A stretch of DNA of 64,000 nucleotides, from contig NZ_CP069004.1 in the NCBI RefSeq assembly GCF_016801775.1, positions 1,550,001 through 1,614,000 on the forward strand, in the 5' to 3' direction. The DNA comes from Sulfitobacter mediterraneus (lineage in GTDB: Bacteria; Pseudomonadota; Alphaproteobacteria; Rhodobacterales; Rhodobacteraceae). The translations under genes and the position numbers were made by a program. Each line of letters starts with the position of its first letter. Position 1 is the first letter of the stretch. Positions 52,059 to 61,273 of the stretch are shown here, one piece after another. The notes under the pieces are model-generated. The model was not told the origin of the DNA and did not search any database. It worked only from the letters and a program-made list of their open reading frames with translations.

Positions 52059-53567
52059 TCATTCACCGCGCGGGAAGCGCTTGTTTTCTTCCAGCACGTT
52101 GAGGTCCATGTGATTACGCATGTATTGTTCGGACGCCTTGCGGAGCGGCTGGTAATCCCATGGATAATACCCCCCCTCGCGCAGCGCCTCATAGACCACC
52201 CAGCGGCGGGCCTGGCTTTTGCGCACATCGGCGTCATAGGCCTCCAGATCCCAACGGGCATCCGCCTTGGCCCGCAGCGAATTCAACGTGCCCTGATGAT
52301 CAGGATGATCCGCCAGATTGGTCAGCTCATGGGGGTCCGTCTCCAGATCGAACAATTGATCTGGGTCCAGCGCACAGCGATTGTATTTCCACTTGCCATA
52401 GCGCAGCGAAACCATCGGCGCATAGCTGGCCTCGGCCGCATATTCCATCGCCACTGGCTCGGTCCGCTCTACCCCTTGGCCCATCGGCACCAGAGACTGG
52501 CCGGTGGTCCATGCCATCACCTCGTCCATGCTGACGCCAGCGAGATCACATAGGGTCGGGCAGACGTCGATGTTGCTGACAGCGGTGGTTTGCAGGCCCG
52601 GCTCCATCTGCGGGGCCGAAATCATCATCGGCACGCGCGATGATCCTTCAAGGAAAGACATCTTGAACCAAAGCCCCCGCTCGCCCAGCATGTCGCCATG
52701 GTCGGATACAAACAGGATGATCGCCTCTTGCCGCGTGTCTTCCAGCGTTTTCAGGATCTCGCCAATCTTGTCATCAAGATAGCTGATGTTGGCAAAATAG
52801 GCCCGCCGCGACCGGCGGATGTCTTCTTCCTTGATGTCAAAGCTGCGCCAGTCGTTCGCGTCAAAGATGCGCTGCGAATGCGGATCGTGATCCTCATAGG
52901 CCATCGCGGGCACTTCAGGCAGCAGATGTTCGCAATCCTCGTAAAGATCCCAGTACTTCTTACGTGCCACATAGGGGTCATGCGGATGGGTAAAGCTGGC
53001 CGTCAGGCACCATGGCCGCCCGTCCTCACCGCGCGACAGATCATAAAGCTTGCGCACCGCGTTGTAGGCAACATCATCGTCATATTCCATCTGGTTGGAA
53101 ATCTCGGCGACCCCGGCCCCGGTGACAGAGCCCATGTTGTGATACCACCAGTCAATCCGTTCCCCCGGCTTGCGGTAATCGGGGGTCCAGCCAAAATCGG
53201 CGGGGTAGATATCGGTAGTCAGGCGCTCCTCGAACCCGTGCAACTGGTCTGGCCCGACAAAATGCATCTTGCCCGACAAGCAGGTGTGATAGCCCGCCCG
53301 GCGCAGGTGGTGCGCGTAGGTCGGGATCGATGAACAGAACTCGGCGGCGTTGTCATAAACGCCAGTATCGCTTGGCAACTGGCCCGACATAAACGCCGCC
53401 CGGCCCGGCGCACACAGGGGCGAGGCCGTATAGGCATTGGCAAACCGGGTCGACCGCGCCGCCAGCGCCTTGAGATTTGGCGCATGCAGGAAATCCGCCG
53501 GACCATCGGGAAAGAATGTGCCGTTGAGCTGATCCACCATCAGGATCAGAATATTTGGTTGTGTCAT
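52059..53567 (-). CDS. betC: Choline-sulfatase
   Basis: A 502-residue type I sulfatase that hydrolyses choline-O-sulfate to choline. The formylglycine motif CxPxR appears as LCAPGRAAFMSG (Cys52), metal ligands in LMVDQLNG (Asp12) and FVSDHGDMLGERG. The C-terminal tail matches choline-sulfatase (EQYMRNHMDLNVLEE). Its ATG overlaps the betI stop by four bases. The Cys must be oxidised to formylglycine by a modifying enzyme encoded elsewhere. Confidence 0.94.
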   Translation of the reverse strand: MTQPNILILMVDQLNGTFFPDGPADFLHAPNLKALAARSTRFANAYTASPLCAPGRAAFMSGQLPSDTGVYDNAAEFCSSIPTYAHHLRRAGYHTCLSGKMHFVGPDQLHGFEERLTTDIYPADFGWTPDYRKPGERIDWWYHNMGSVTGAGVAEISNQMEYDDDVAYNAVRKLYDLSRGEDGRPWCLTASFTHPHDPYVARKKYWDLYEDCEHLLPEVPAMAYEDHDPHSQRIFDANDWRSFDIKEEDIRRSRRAYFANISYLDDKIGEILKTLEDTRQEAIILFVSDHGDMLGERGLWFKMSFLEGSSRVPMMISAPQMEPGLQTTAVSNIDVCPTLCDLAGVSMDEVMAWTTGQSLVPMGQGVERTEPVAMEYAAEASYAPMVSLRYGKWKYNRCALDPDQLFDLETDPHELTNLADHPDHQGTLNSLRAKADARWDLEAYDADVRKSQARRWVVYEALREGGYYPWDYQPLRKASEQYMRNHMDLNVLEENKRFPRGE

Positions 53568-54139
53568 CTAGGTGCCTTAAGCAAGAGATCGAGTGTTGTA
53601 AGGGCTGATTTGAGCGCCGCCTTGGCGGTGCCGGAGTGCGACAGCGCCGCACGAAGATAGAGACCATCAATCAAGGCCGCTATCGTATCTGCATCCGCTT
53701 CGGGACGGGGGGATGCGCCGCGCAGGGCATGGGTCAGGTTGGACCGCAACCGGCGCTGGTAGATCCGCAAAAGCCGCTGGGTGCCACTGCTGGTACGCGA
53801 TGAGGCATAAAGTGTCATCCAGGCTGACACCGTTTCAGGTGCAAAACAGGTTTCGTCAAAGCTGGCGATGATAATTGCCGCCGCCCGGTCGCGGGGGGTT
53901 TCGGCCTGCGACAGATGGTGCAGAACCTGCGCTTTGTATTCTTCAAGGATATGGGTCATCGCGGCGAGGAAGATCTGATCCTTGCCGCCAAAATAGTGGT
54001 GTGCCAGCGCCGTGGACATGCCTGCCCGCTTGGCAATTTGCCCCACGGTGACGTCCAGCGAATGCGCCGCGCCAATCTCGGCGATTGTGGCCTGTACCAG
54101 CGCCGAGCGCCGAATGGGCTGCATTCCTACTTTTGGCAT
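53564..54139 (-). CDS. betI: TetR-family repressor of betaine synthesis
   Basis: A 191-residue TetR regulator: N-terminal HTH with VGQIAKRAGMSTALAHHYFGGKDQIFLAAM (residues 30-60) and the conserved MPKVGMQPIRRSALVQATI opening of BetI. It represses the bet operon until choline is present. A promoter with an overlapping palindrome lies just upstream (54171-54201). It is the first gene of betICBA. Confidence 0.93.
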   Translation of the reverse strand: MPKVGMQPIRRSALVQATIAEIGAAHSLDVTVGQIAKRAGMSTALAHHYFGGKDQIFLAAMTHILEEYKAQVLHHLSQAETPRDRAAAIIIASFDETCFAPETVSAWMTLYASSRTSSGTQRLLRIYQRRLRSNLTHALRGASPRPEADADTIAALIDGLYLRAALSHSGTAKAALKSALTTLDLLLKAPR

Positions 54140-54170
54140 GACGGATTCTATCCTTTGGCGTTACCGCGTC

Positions 54171-54201
54171 AGGATAGTTCGATCTTTATTGACCCGTCAA
54201 T
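54171..54201 (-). promoter_or_regulatory. betICBA promoter with BetI operator candidate
   Basis: On the minus strand TTGACG (54195-54200) and TATCCT (54171-54176) are 18 nt apart and look like -35 and -10. The palindrome ATTGAC-CC-GTCAAT (54188-54201) covers the -35 and resembles BetI sites in other proteobacteria (TTGA..TCAA core). The start of betI is 32 nt beyond the -10. Confidence 0.6.
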
Positions 54202-54210
54202 CAAGAAAAG

Positions 54211-55113
54211 TCAGAGCTTGGTCGCATTCGCATTCGGAGTGATCTGCCGTTTCAGCATTGCCTCGCGCCAGGTGATGAATGTAACCGATCCCAGAATGAC
54301 AAAACCGCCTACGATGACCCAGATATCCACCGGCTCGTTAAAGGCCAAAACCCCAAGGGACGTGGCCCAAAGCAGCTGCAAAAACGTGATAGGCTGGGTC
54401 ACGGTCACGGGCGCGGCAGCAAAGGCCAGCGTCATCGAATAATGCCCCGCCGTGGCAAACACCGCGACCGCCGTGAGAATCAAAACCTCGCGCAATGTGG
54501 GCATGACCCAAACCGGCAAGGCAAAAGGGGCCAGCGCCAGCGTGACAAAGATCGACAGCATGGCCACCACCACCGCAGGCCGCACTTCATCGGCCAGCAC
54601 CTTGGCCAAAAGGTAAGATCCGGCAAAAACCACCGCGGCAAACAGCATCGCAAGATGGCCCAGACTGACCTCGCGAAATCCCGGACGCAGGATGATTGCC
54701 GCGCCCATCAACCCCAGACACACCGCCGCAATCCGCCGCGCCGCCAGCTTTTCCCCCAGAAACACCGCAGCCCCCAACGTGACATAGATCGGGGCGAGGT
54801 AATTCATCGCCGTGACCTCTGCGATGGGGATGCGGGTCATGGCGTAGAACCACAAGATCACGCCCAGCGCATGACAAAACCCGCGCAGCCCGAACAAGGA
54901 CCATTGGCGCCGGCTGAGATTGGTTTTCCGCAAAGCCCCCAATGCAGGCAGCAGGAACACCAGCCCGATGGCATAGCGCAGAAATGCCGATTCCGCCGCA
55001 GGCAGGCGCGGGCCCATATATTTGACCAGGGCCGTGACGGCGATGAAAAAAAGCCCCGTGACCAACATCCAAAGAATACCGGTAAGCGGGCGTTGAGGTG
55101 TAGCAGTAACCAT
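54211..55113 (-). CDS. EamA-family DMT permease upstream of betI
   Basis: A 300-residue protein with ten helices and two EamA repeats (ILWMLVTGLFFIAVTALVKYMG; AMNYLAPIYVTLGAAVFLGEKL; second repeat LAMLFAAVVFAGSYLLAKVLA). Members export amino acids, sugars or other metabolites. It sits where a choline transporter might be expected, but BetI's promoter follows its stop, so it need not be part of the bet operon. The substrate is unknown. Confidence 0.86.
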   Translation of the reverse strand: MVTATPQRPLTGILWMLVTGLFFIAVTALVKYMGPRLPAAESAFLRYAIGLVFLLPALGALRKTNLSRRQWSLFGLRGFCHALGVILWFYAMTRIPIAEVTAMNYLAPIYVTLGAAVFLGEKLAARRIAAVCLGLMGAAIILRPGFREVSLGHLAMLFAAVVFAGSYLLAKVLADEVRPAVVVAMLSIFVTLALAPFALPVWVMPTLREVLILTAVAVFATAGHYSMTLAFAAAPVTVTQPITFLQLLWATSLGVLAFNEPVDIWVIVGGFVILGSVTFITWREAMLKRQITPNANATKL

Positions 55114-55150
55114 GGCGCGACAGTTTCTCAACGCGCCGTAAAGGGCAAGG

Positions 55151-55750
55151 TCACATCAACAATAGTTTTGCCGCAATGCCCCACATCGTTGCCGCGATCA
55201 GCCCGTCAAGAATGCGCCAACTGAGCGGGATCGCAAACAGCGGGCCAAGAAGGCGTGCGCCATATCCCAACGAAAAGAAGAAACAAAAGCTGGCGAGCGT
55301 GGCACCGATGCCAAAGGCCAGCCTGTCGGGATACTGCGCCGAGATCGAACCGATCAAAACAACGGTATCGAGATAGACATGCGGGTTCAGCCACGTCAGG
55401 GCCAGAACCGTCAGCAGTGATTTGTATAATGACCCTGCGCCCTGCCCGTCTGCCTCAAGTGCCACGCCGCCCCGCCACGCCGCGCGGGCATTGAGGTAGC
55501 CATACCAGATCAGGAAGGCCGCGCCGCCATAGCGCATGACGGTCTCAAACCACGGCCACGCTTCTGCCAATGCGCCAAAGCCTGCAACCCCGCCCGCGAT
55601 CAAAATGGCGTCCGACAGGGCACAGGTCAGGCAAACCCAGAACACATGCACACGGCGCAGCCCTTGCCGCAGCACAAAGGCGTTCTGTGCGCCAATCGCC
55701 AGAATGAGGGTCAGGCTCAGGGCAAAGCCGGGAAGGAAAGAAGTCAGCAC
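55151..55750 (-). CDS. argO: LysE/ArgO family basic amino acid exporter
   Basis: A 199-residue permease with about six helices and the LysE-type opening LPGFALSLTLILAIGAQNAFVLRQGL, then TCALSDAILIAGGVAG and TWLNPHVYLDTVVLIGS. It exports arginine or lysine. The start is GTG at 55750 with AGGA upstream. Divergent from an ArgP-type LysR gene, the classical pair. The symbol argO follows this pairing; lysE is equally possible. Confidence 0.9.
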   Translation of the reverse strand: MLTSFLPGFALSLTLILAIGAQNAFVLRQGLRRVHVFWVCLTCALSDAILIAGGVAGFGALAEAWPWFETVMRYGGAAFLIWYGYLNARAAWRGGVALEADGQGAGSLYKSLLTVLALTWLNPHVYLDTVVLIGSISAQYPDRLAFGIGATLASFCFFFSLGYGARLLGPLFAIPLSWRILDGLIAATMWGIAAKLLLM

Positions 55751-55841
55751 ATGCGCAGTCCTTTTGCAGGTCTGGCGTTTGACTACAGCGCCCGTGCAGA
55801 TTAGACAAATTAAAGATACTAAGCTTGAATTAGGAAAACTG

Positions 55842-56720
55842 ATGCCTCTCGACCCCACGCACCTGGCCGCCCTATCCGCCATCCTAAGGCTTGGCAGTTT
55901 TGACGCGGCAGCAGGGGCGCTTGGGGTCACACCATCGGCGGTGTCGCAACGTCTCAAGGCGCTGGAAGAACAGGTCGGCGCCACATTGGTGCACCGCAGC
56001 CAACCCTGCCGCGCCACCACGCTGGGTGCCCGACTGGCCAAACATGCCGAAGATGTCGCTTTGCTGGAGGCGCAGGCACTCGGGCAAACCTCTGCGCCGC
56101 GCCCAAGGCTGCGCCTTGCGGTGCCGGCCGATGCATTGGCCACCTGGATGATACCGGCCTTGGCAGCGGTGCCGGATTTGCTGTTTGACGTGGTGATCGA
56201 CGATCAGGACACTGCGGATGATTGGCTGCGCCGCGGTGCGGTCAGTGCAGCCATCACCGGACATGACCGCGCCGCGCCCGGCTGTGACCTGCTGCCGCTT
56301 GGCGCCATGCGATACATCGCGACGGCCAGCCCGCAATTCATGCGCAGCCATTTTGCAAAGGGCGTCAATGCCGGCAGCCTCTCCCAAGCACCGATGATGG
56401 TGTTCAACAGCAAAGACCAGTTGCAGTCGCGCTGGATCACGCAGGTGACGGACAAACGCCTGCACCCGCCCAGCCATCACCTTCCCTCCACCCACGGATT
56501 TGTCGATGCGGCCCTCGCGGGCATGGGGTGGGGCATGAATCCAGAGCCACTGGTACGGACACATCTGGCCCATGGCAGCCTTGTGGCGTTGGTCAAAAGC
56601 GCACCGCTTGACGTGCCGCTTTATTGGCAATGTGCGCGGGTGATGGCGCCTGCCCTCGCGCCACTCACCCGCGCAATCGAGAACGCGGCACGCGGCCACC
56701 TGCATCCCACCGCAGGTTGA
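55842..56720 (+). CDS. argP: ArgP/IciA-family LysR regulator
   Basis: A 292-residue LTTR of the ArgP type: HTH at residues 3-62 with LGSFDAAAGALGVTPSAVSQRLKALEEQVG and the effector domain with RLAVPADALATWMIPALA. ArgP activates argO in response to basic amino acids. ATG at 55842 is preferred because the HTH begins 5 residues later. The 91-nt gap to argO contains the shared control region. Confidence 0.9.
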   Translation: MPLDPTHLAALSAILRLGSFDAAAGALGVTPSAVSQRLKALEEQVGATLVHRSQPCRATTLGARLAKHAEDVALLEAQALGQTSAPRPRLRLAVPADALATWMIPALAAVPDLLFDVVIDDQDTADDWLRRGAVSAAITGHDRAAPGCDLLPLGAMRYIATASPQFMRSHFAKGVNAGSLSQAPMMVFNSKDQLQSRWITQVTDKRLHPPSHHLPSTHGFVDAALAGMGWGMNPEPLVRTHLAHGSLVALVKSAPLDVPLYWQCARVMAPALAPLTRAIENAARGHLHPTAG

Positions 56721-56818
56721 TTGCAACAAAACGGACACAATTCGGTGAATTTGGTTGCGTCTCTCTGGCGAAATGGCGCCGCCGCACCTATCTGCTGCTC
56801 ATAAGCAAAGGAAGACAG

Positions 56819-57064
56819 ATGAACGATTTTCAAAACAAGCTGGATCTTAACCAGTCGCAATTAGAGGTGATCGAGGCCGCGTTGCATACGCAGTCCAAGA
56901 TCCTGAACGTACAGGCCAGCACCGGCAGCCGCGCCGCGCGCACAAAACTGAACGAAGTCAAAACCGTTCTGGCCCAGATTGCCCAAGCCAAAACCCCCGA
57001 ACCAATGAAGCCGTGCGCACGCATCGGCAGTGGTTGGCTCGGAATGTCGCGCATCTTCGGATAA
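56819..57064 (+). CDS. Small hypothetical protein
   Basis: An 81-residue protein that begins with a helical region (DLNQSQLEVIEAALHTQSKIL) and contains no signal peptide or membrane segment; the tail (ARIGSGWLGMSRIFG) is basic. I do not recognise a family. The ATG follows AAAGGAAG by 5 nt and a strong terminator comes 25 nt after the stop, so it is expressed on its own. Confidence 0.75.
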   Translation: MNDFQNKLDLNQSQLEVIEAALHTQSKILNVQASTGSRAARTKLNEVKTVLAQIAQAKTPEPMKPCARIGSGWLGMSRIFG

Positions 57065-57088
57065 GAACGCGCTGGCCATTGGCCTTCC

Positions 57089-57113
57089 ACCGCCCCTGCG
57101 GGGGCGGTTTTTT
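57089..57113 (+). terminator. Intrinsic terminator
   Basis: ACCGCCCC (57089-57096), loop TGCG, GGGGCGGT (57101-57108), then a six-T run (57108-57113). Textbook Rho-independent terminator for the 81-residue gene. Confidence 0.9.
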
Positions 57114-57146
57114 AGTGCCTAAATCCCAACTTCCTGGCCACCCAAT

Positions 57147-57512
57147 TTACGCCGCCAGCCACGCCTCCGCCGCCGCAGCGCCATCAAGCGGAAACGCCTT
57201 GATCGTCAAACCCGGCATCAACGCGCCCTCGACCTCGGCCGCCGTGCGAATCCAACCCGCATCAGTCAGCACCGCACATTTGTCGTATTTGCCCAGCAGG
57301 CCAAACATCTTGGGCAGCATGGTCAATTCAACGCCCAAAGCTTCCAGCGTCGGCAGTGCAAATTCCGGTATCGTATAAAGCATCCTGCCGCCCGAGACCC
57401 CTTCGGACATCGACAACAGATCCTCCAGACCTTTGCGCATCATATCTGCATCCAGTGAGCCGCGCAGTTCGATATCAACGCGGTTGTCCGACGGTTTGGT
57501 GATGGTGAGCAT
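57147..57512 (-). CDS. STAS/SpoIIAA-like protein
   Basis: A 121-residue protein with the SpoIIAA-like STAS fold (pattern MLTITKPSDNRVDIELRGSLDADMM, then FGLLGKYDKCAVLTDAGWIRTAAE). Such single-domain proteins may bind lipid or act as adaptors. No anti-sigma partner is near. It is read from 57512, ending 34 nt before the terminator of the neighbouring gene. Confidence 0.84.
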   Translation of the reverse strand: MLTITKPSDNRVDIELRGSLDADMMRKGLEDLLSMSEGVSGGRMLYTIPEFALPTLEALGVELTMLPKMFGLLGKYDKCAVLTDAGWIRTAAEVEGALMPGLTIKAFPLDGAAAAEAWLAA

Positions 57513-57608
57513 GGTATCCTCCTATGCAATGCCCCAAGTATCGCACAACGCCGGAGGAGCGTCTTTGATCGGGGTCAAACCCGGCAGAGATCAGCAAAGA
57601 CCCGCCAC

Positions 57609-57633
57609 AAAAAAACCGGCCCAAGTGGGCCGG
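57609..57633 (-). terminator. Intrinsic terminator after yebC
   Basis: On the minus strand CCGGCCC (complement 57627-57633), loop ACTT, GGGCCGG (57616-57622), then seven T (complement 57609-57615). It ends the yebC transcript 30-50 nt past the stop. Confidence 0.88.
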
Positions 57634-57661
57634 CTTCAAAAACTGTTCCGATGGATGCAGA

Positions 57662-58402
57662 TCAGAGCTGCGACATGACCTCATCAGAGGCTTCAAAGTT
57701 GGTTGTCACCCGCTGCACGTCGTCATCGTCTTCAAGCGCATCGACCAGCTTCATCAGCTTTTCCATGCTTTCCAGATCCATTTCCGTGGTGGTGGTTGGA
57801 CGCCAGACCAGTTTGGTCGATTCAGATTCGCCCAGTTCCGCTTCCAGCGCGGTTGCCACTTCATTGAGATCCGTGTCCGCGCAATAGATCACATGCCCGT
57901 CCTCAGAGCTTTCCACGTCTTCCGCGCCTGCCTCGATCGCGGCCATCATCACGGTGTCATTGTCACCCACTTCGGCGGGATAGGTCACTTCGCCTTTGCG
58001 ATCGAACATGAACCCGACGCTGCCGGTCTCGCCCAGATTGCCGCCGTTCTTGGTAAAGGTCGAGCGCACGGTAGAGGCGGTGCGGTTGCGGTTGTCTGTC
58101 ATCGCCTCGACGATCACGGCAACGCCGTTTGGACCGTAACCCTCGTAACGGATTTCTTCGTAATCCTCGCCCTCGCCGCCCTGAGACTTCTTGATCGCGC
58201 GTTCGATCACGTCCTTTGGCACCGACTGCGACTTGGCCTCTTTGACAGCCATCCGCAAACGGGGGTTCTTTTCAGGGTCGGGGTCGCCCATTTTGGCAGC
58301 GACCGTGATCTCCTTGGCCAGTTTGGAGAACAATTTGGAGCGCTGCGCGTCCTGACGCCCTTTGCGGTGTTGAATATTTGCCCATTTGGAGTGGCCGGCC
58401 AT
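57662..58402 (-). CDS. yebC: YebC/PmpR family protein
   Basis: A 246-residue Yeb[22 protein letters not shown] at the N-terminus (conserved), [25 protein letters not shown] in the middle, and a three-domain layout. Members act as transcription regulators and, as shown for YebC/TACO1, in translation of proline-rich stretches. GAGG precedes the ATG at 58402. An intrinsic terminator follows. Confidence 0.94.
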   Translation of the reverse strand: MAGHSKWANIQHRKGRQDAQRSKLFSKLAKEITVAAKMGDPDPEKNPRLRMAVKEAKSQSVPKDVIERAIKKSQGGEGEDYEEIRYEGYGPNGVAVIVEAMTDNRNRTASTVRSTFTKNGGNLGETGSVGFMFDRKGEVTYPAEVGDNDTVMMAAIEAGAEDVESSEDGHVIYCADTDLNEVATALEAELGESESTKLVWRPTTTTEMDLESMEKLMKLVDALEDDDDVQRVTTNFEASDEVMSQL

Positions 58403-58541
58403 GGATACCTCATAACTTGGATGATCGCGTTGCCACTCTATAGGGCAGCCCACCGCCCAAGGGCAATCCCCCCTGCCGATTGCCCCTTGCGCTGGCGCAT
58501 CAGGCGCGGTGTCATGGGGGCAAACACCATGTGAGGCCGTG

Positions 58542-60314
58542 ATGAGTACCGATCAGATTATCCTGTTTTGCCTGTTTGGCGCTGTCTTTGGCCTGCTGCT
58601 TTGGGGGCGGTTTCGATATGACATCGTGGCCTTTTCGGCACTGATGGTCGGTGTGGTTCTGGGCGTCGTGCCAACAAAGAACGCTTTTGACGGGTTTGGC
58701 CATCCCGCCACTTTGGTGGTGGCGCTTGTGCTTGTGGTCTCCGCCGGTTTGGTGCGCTCGGGCGCGGTGCTGTTGATCACCCGCACCTTGGTCGATGCCT
58801 CGCGGTCTTTGGGGGCACATATCACCCTGATGGGCGCGGTGGGCGGTATCCTGTCGGCCTTTATGAACAACGTGGCTGCGCTGGCGCTGCTGATGCCCGT
58901 GGACATCCAAACCGCCCGCAAGGCCGGACGCCAACCGGGGCTGAGCCTGATGCCGCTCAGCTTTGCCACGATTCTTGGCGGTATGGTTACGTTGATCGGA
59001 ACACCGCCCAACATTATCATCGCCTCGATCCGGCAGGATGCCTTGGGAGAGCCCTTCAGGATGTTTGATTTTGCCCCCGTGGGCGGGGTCGCCGCGATTG
59101 CCGGTTTGATCTTTGTGGCGCTCATCGGCTGGCGGCTGATCCCTGCCCGCGATGATGCCAGCATTGGCGAAAGCGATCTGGCGCAATACATCGCCGAACT
59201 GACCGTGCCGGAGGGCAGCAAACACATCGGCAAACGTCTGGCCGAACTGACTGAGATCGCCGAAAAATCGGATGTCGCGATCCTTGGATTGATCCGTGAT
59301 GGCAAGCGCCGATATGGGCAGGCCCGCAACGTCGCGCTGAATGCCGGGGATGCTTTGGTGCTGGAAGCGGCCCCCGATGCCCTCGACGAATTTCGCAGCA
59401 CGCTGGATCTGGCCCTGTCCGACACGGACCGCGAAGAACGCTTGAAAGCTGGCGGAGAAGGCGTTGAAATCATTGAAGTTGTGGTGCAGGAAAACTCCCG
59501 CCTGAACGGGCGCACCGCACAGGCCGTGGGGCTGGCGTGGCGGCAACGCACGATCCTGCTGGGCATCTCAAGACAGGGGCGCAAGATCACCTCGCATCTG
59601 CGCGGCACACAGCTCCGGACCGGGGATATCCTGCTGCTGTTGGTGCCCCGAGACACCGCCGCCCATGTCACGGATTGGCTGGGCGTGCTGCCGCTTGCAG
59701 ATCGCGGATTGGCCGTCACCGAAAACTCAAAGGTCTGGCTTGCCATCGGGCTGTTCGCCGCTGCCGTGGCCGCCGCCAGCGTGGGACTGATCTATTTGCC
59801 CATCGCGCTGGGACTGGTGGTGGTGGCCTATGTTCTGGCCAAGATCGTGCCGCTGTCCGAACTTTACACCCATATCGAATGGCCGGTTGTGGTGCTGTTG
59901 GGGTCGATGATCCCGCTGGGCGCTGCTTTGGAAACATCGGGCGGCACCGAATTGATCGCGGGCGCCCTTGTCGGTCTGACCGAAGGCATGGCGCCATGGA
60001 TTGTGCTGACGGTTCTGATGGTGGTGACGATGACCCTCTCGGACGTGCTTAACAACACCGCCACCACAATCGTTGCAGCCCCCGTCGGTATCCAGATGGC
60101 GCAGACCCTCGGGGTGTCGCCGGACCCGTTTTTGATGGCAGTTGCGGTTGCGGCGTCGTCAGCATTCCTCACGCCCATCGGCCATAAAAACAACACGCTG
60201 ATCCTTGGGCCGGGCGGCTATTCCTTTGGGGATTATTGGCGCATGGGCCTGCCGCTTGAGATCATTGTCGTTGCGGTCTCCATCCCAGCGATCCTGGTGT
60301 TCTGGCCGCTGTAG
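58542..60314 (+). CDS. SLC13-family permease with RCK_C domains (copy 1)
   Basis: A 590-residue anion symporter of the DASS/SLC13 type: two membrane blocks of about five helices each (helix motif [13 protein letters not shown] and [19 protein letters not shown], second [17 protein letters not shown]) flanking two cytosolic TrkA_C/RCK_C domains (about residues 205-400: [21 protein letters not shown]). Substrates of relatives are sulfate, carboxylates or others. It is adjacent to a bile-acid-type symporter and a second SLC13 paralogue. Confidence 0.9.
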   Translation: MSTDQIILFCLFGAVFGLLLWGRFRYDIVAFSALMVGVVLGVVPTKNAFDGFGHPATLVVALVLVVSAGLVRSGAVLLITRTLVDASRSLGAHITLMGAVGGILSAFMNNVAALALLMPVDIQTARKAGRQPGLSLMPLSFATILGGMVTLIGTPPNIIIASIRQDALGEPFRMFDFAPVGGVAAIAGLIFVALIGWRLIPARDDASIGESDLAQYIAELTVPEGSKHIGKRLAELTEIAEKSDVAILGLIRDGKRRYGQARNVALNAGDALVLEAAPDALDEFRSTLDLALSDTDREERLKAGGEGVEIIEVVVQENSRLNGRTAQAVGLAWRQRTILLGISRQGRKITSHLRGTQLRTGDILLLLVPRDTAAHVTDWLGVLPLADRGLAVTENSKVWLAIGLFAAAVAAASVGLIYLPIALGLVVVAYVLAKIVPLSELYTHIEWPVVVLLGSMIPLGAALETSGGTELIAGALVGLTEGMAPWIVLTVLMVVTMTLSDVLNNTATTIVAAPVGIQMAQTLGVSPDPFLMAVAVAASSAFLTPIGHKNNTLILGPGGYSFGDYWRMGLPLEIIVVAVSIPAILVFWPL

Positions 60315-60403
60315 GCTACGGGCGCGGTCCTGACCTCACACCACCAAAATGCTTGTTTTTCAGTCTGATGCGTTCCTAATGGCCGGAGACAAAGGAGAAA
60401 ACC

Positions 60404-61261
60404 ATGGATATCCTGATCAACGTCGTGCTGCCACTGTCACTGGCGATCATCATGCTGAGCCTCGGCATCGGCCTGAGCATTGCTGATTTTGCCCGCGTGG
60501 CGCAAAGGCCCAAAGCGTTTTCCATCGGTGCGATCAGCCAGGTGGTAATGTTGCCCATAGTCGCCTATGCCTGCGTGCGGGCCTTCGGGCTGAGCGGAGA
60601 ACTGGCAGTTGGCCTGATGCTCTTGTCCCTCTGCCCCGGCGGCGTGACCTCCAATATGGTCAGCAAACTGGCCCGCGGCGATGTGGCCCTCTCGGTGTCT
60701 TTGACGGCTGTCGTATCCTTGTTGTCGATCCTGACGGTGCCGGTTCTGGCGGCCTGGGCGGTGCAGCATTTCATGGGCGATGCCGCGCCGGATGTATCCG
60801 TGACCACGCTGGCCTTTGCGATGTTCCTGATCACCACCCTGCCCGTGGGCATTGGCGTTGCCATCCGGCACGCTGCGCCAAGCTTTGCAGACCGGATTGA
60901 TGGCGGCCTGTCCTTGCTGGCCACAGTCCTGTTTGTCCTGATTGTCGTCGCCGCCTTGGCCGGAAACTGGGCGCTTTTTGTCGAAAACCTGCCCCGGCTC
61001 GGACCCGCTTTGATCACGTTGAACGTGGTTCTAATGGCGCTGGGTCTGGCGCTGGCCGCACTTGCCGGGTTGGCATGGCAAGCGCGCAAAACCATTTCCA
61101 TCGAAACAGGCATCCAGAACGCCACATTGGGCATCACCCTCGCCGCGATCATCTCGGGCCAGTCCGAAGGGTTCAGTACCATGGCGCTGCCCTCCGCCGT
61201 GTATGGGATCACCATGTATCTGGTGGCATTGCCGTTTGTCGCATGGTTCCGCAACCGCTAA
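60404..61261 (+). CDS. Bile acid:sodium symporter (BASS) family protein
   Basis: A 285-residue permease with about nine helices of the BASS family: LSLGIGLSIADFARVAQRPKAFSIGAISQVV, LLSLCPGGVTSNMVSKLARGDVALSVSLTAVVSLL, and IQNATLGITLAAIISG. The Na+ site is the GGVTSNM region. Bacterial members carry ketoacids, pantoate and other organic anions. The AAAGGAGA 6 nt upstream supports the ATG at 60404. Confidence 0.9.
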   Translation: MDILINVVLPLSLAIIMLSLGIGLSIADFARVAQRPKAFSIGAISQVVMLPIVAYACVRAFGLSGELAVGLMLLSLCPGGVTSNMVSKLARGDVALSVSLTAVVSLLSILTVPVLAAWAVQHFMGDAAPDVSVTTLAFAMFLITTLPVGIGVAIRHAAPSFADRIDGGLSLLATVLFVLIVVAALAGNWALFVENLPRLGPALITLNVVLMALGLALAALAGLAWQARKTISIETGIQNATLGITLAAIISGQSEGFSTMALPSAVYGITMYLVALPFVAWFRNR

Positions 61262-61273
61262 CCCGACAGCGCC

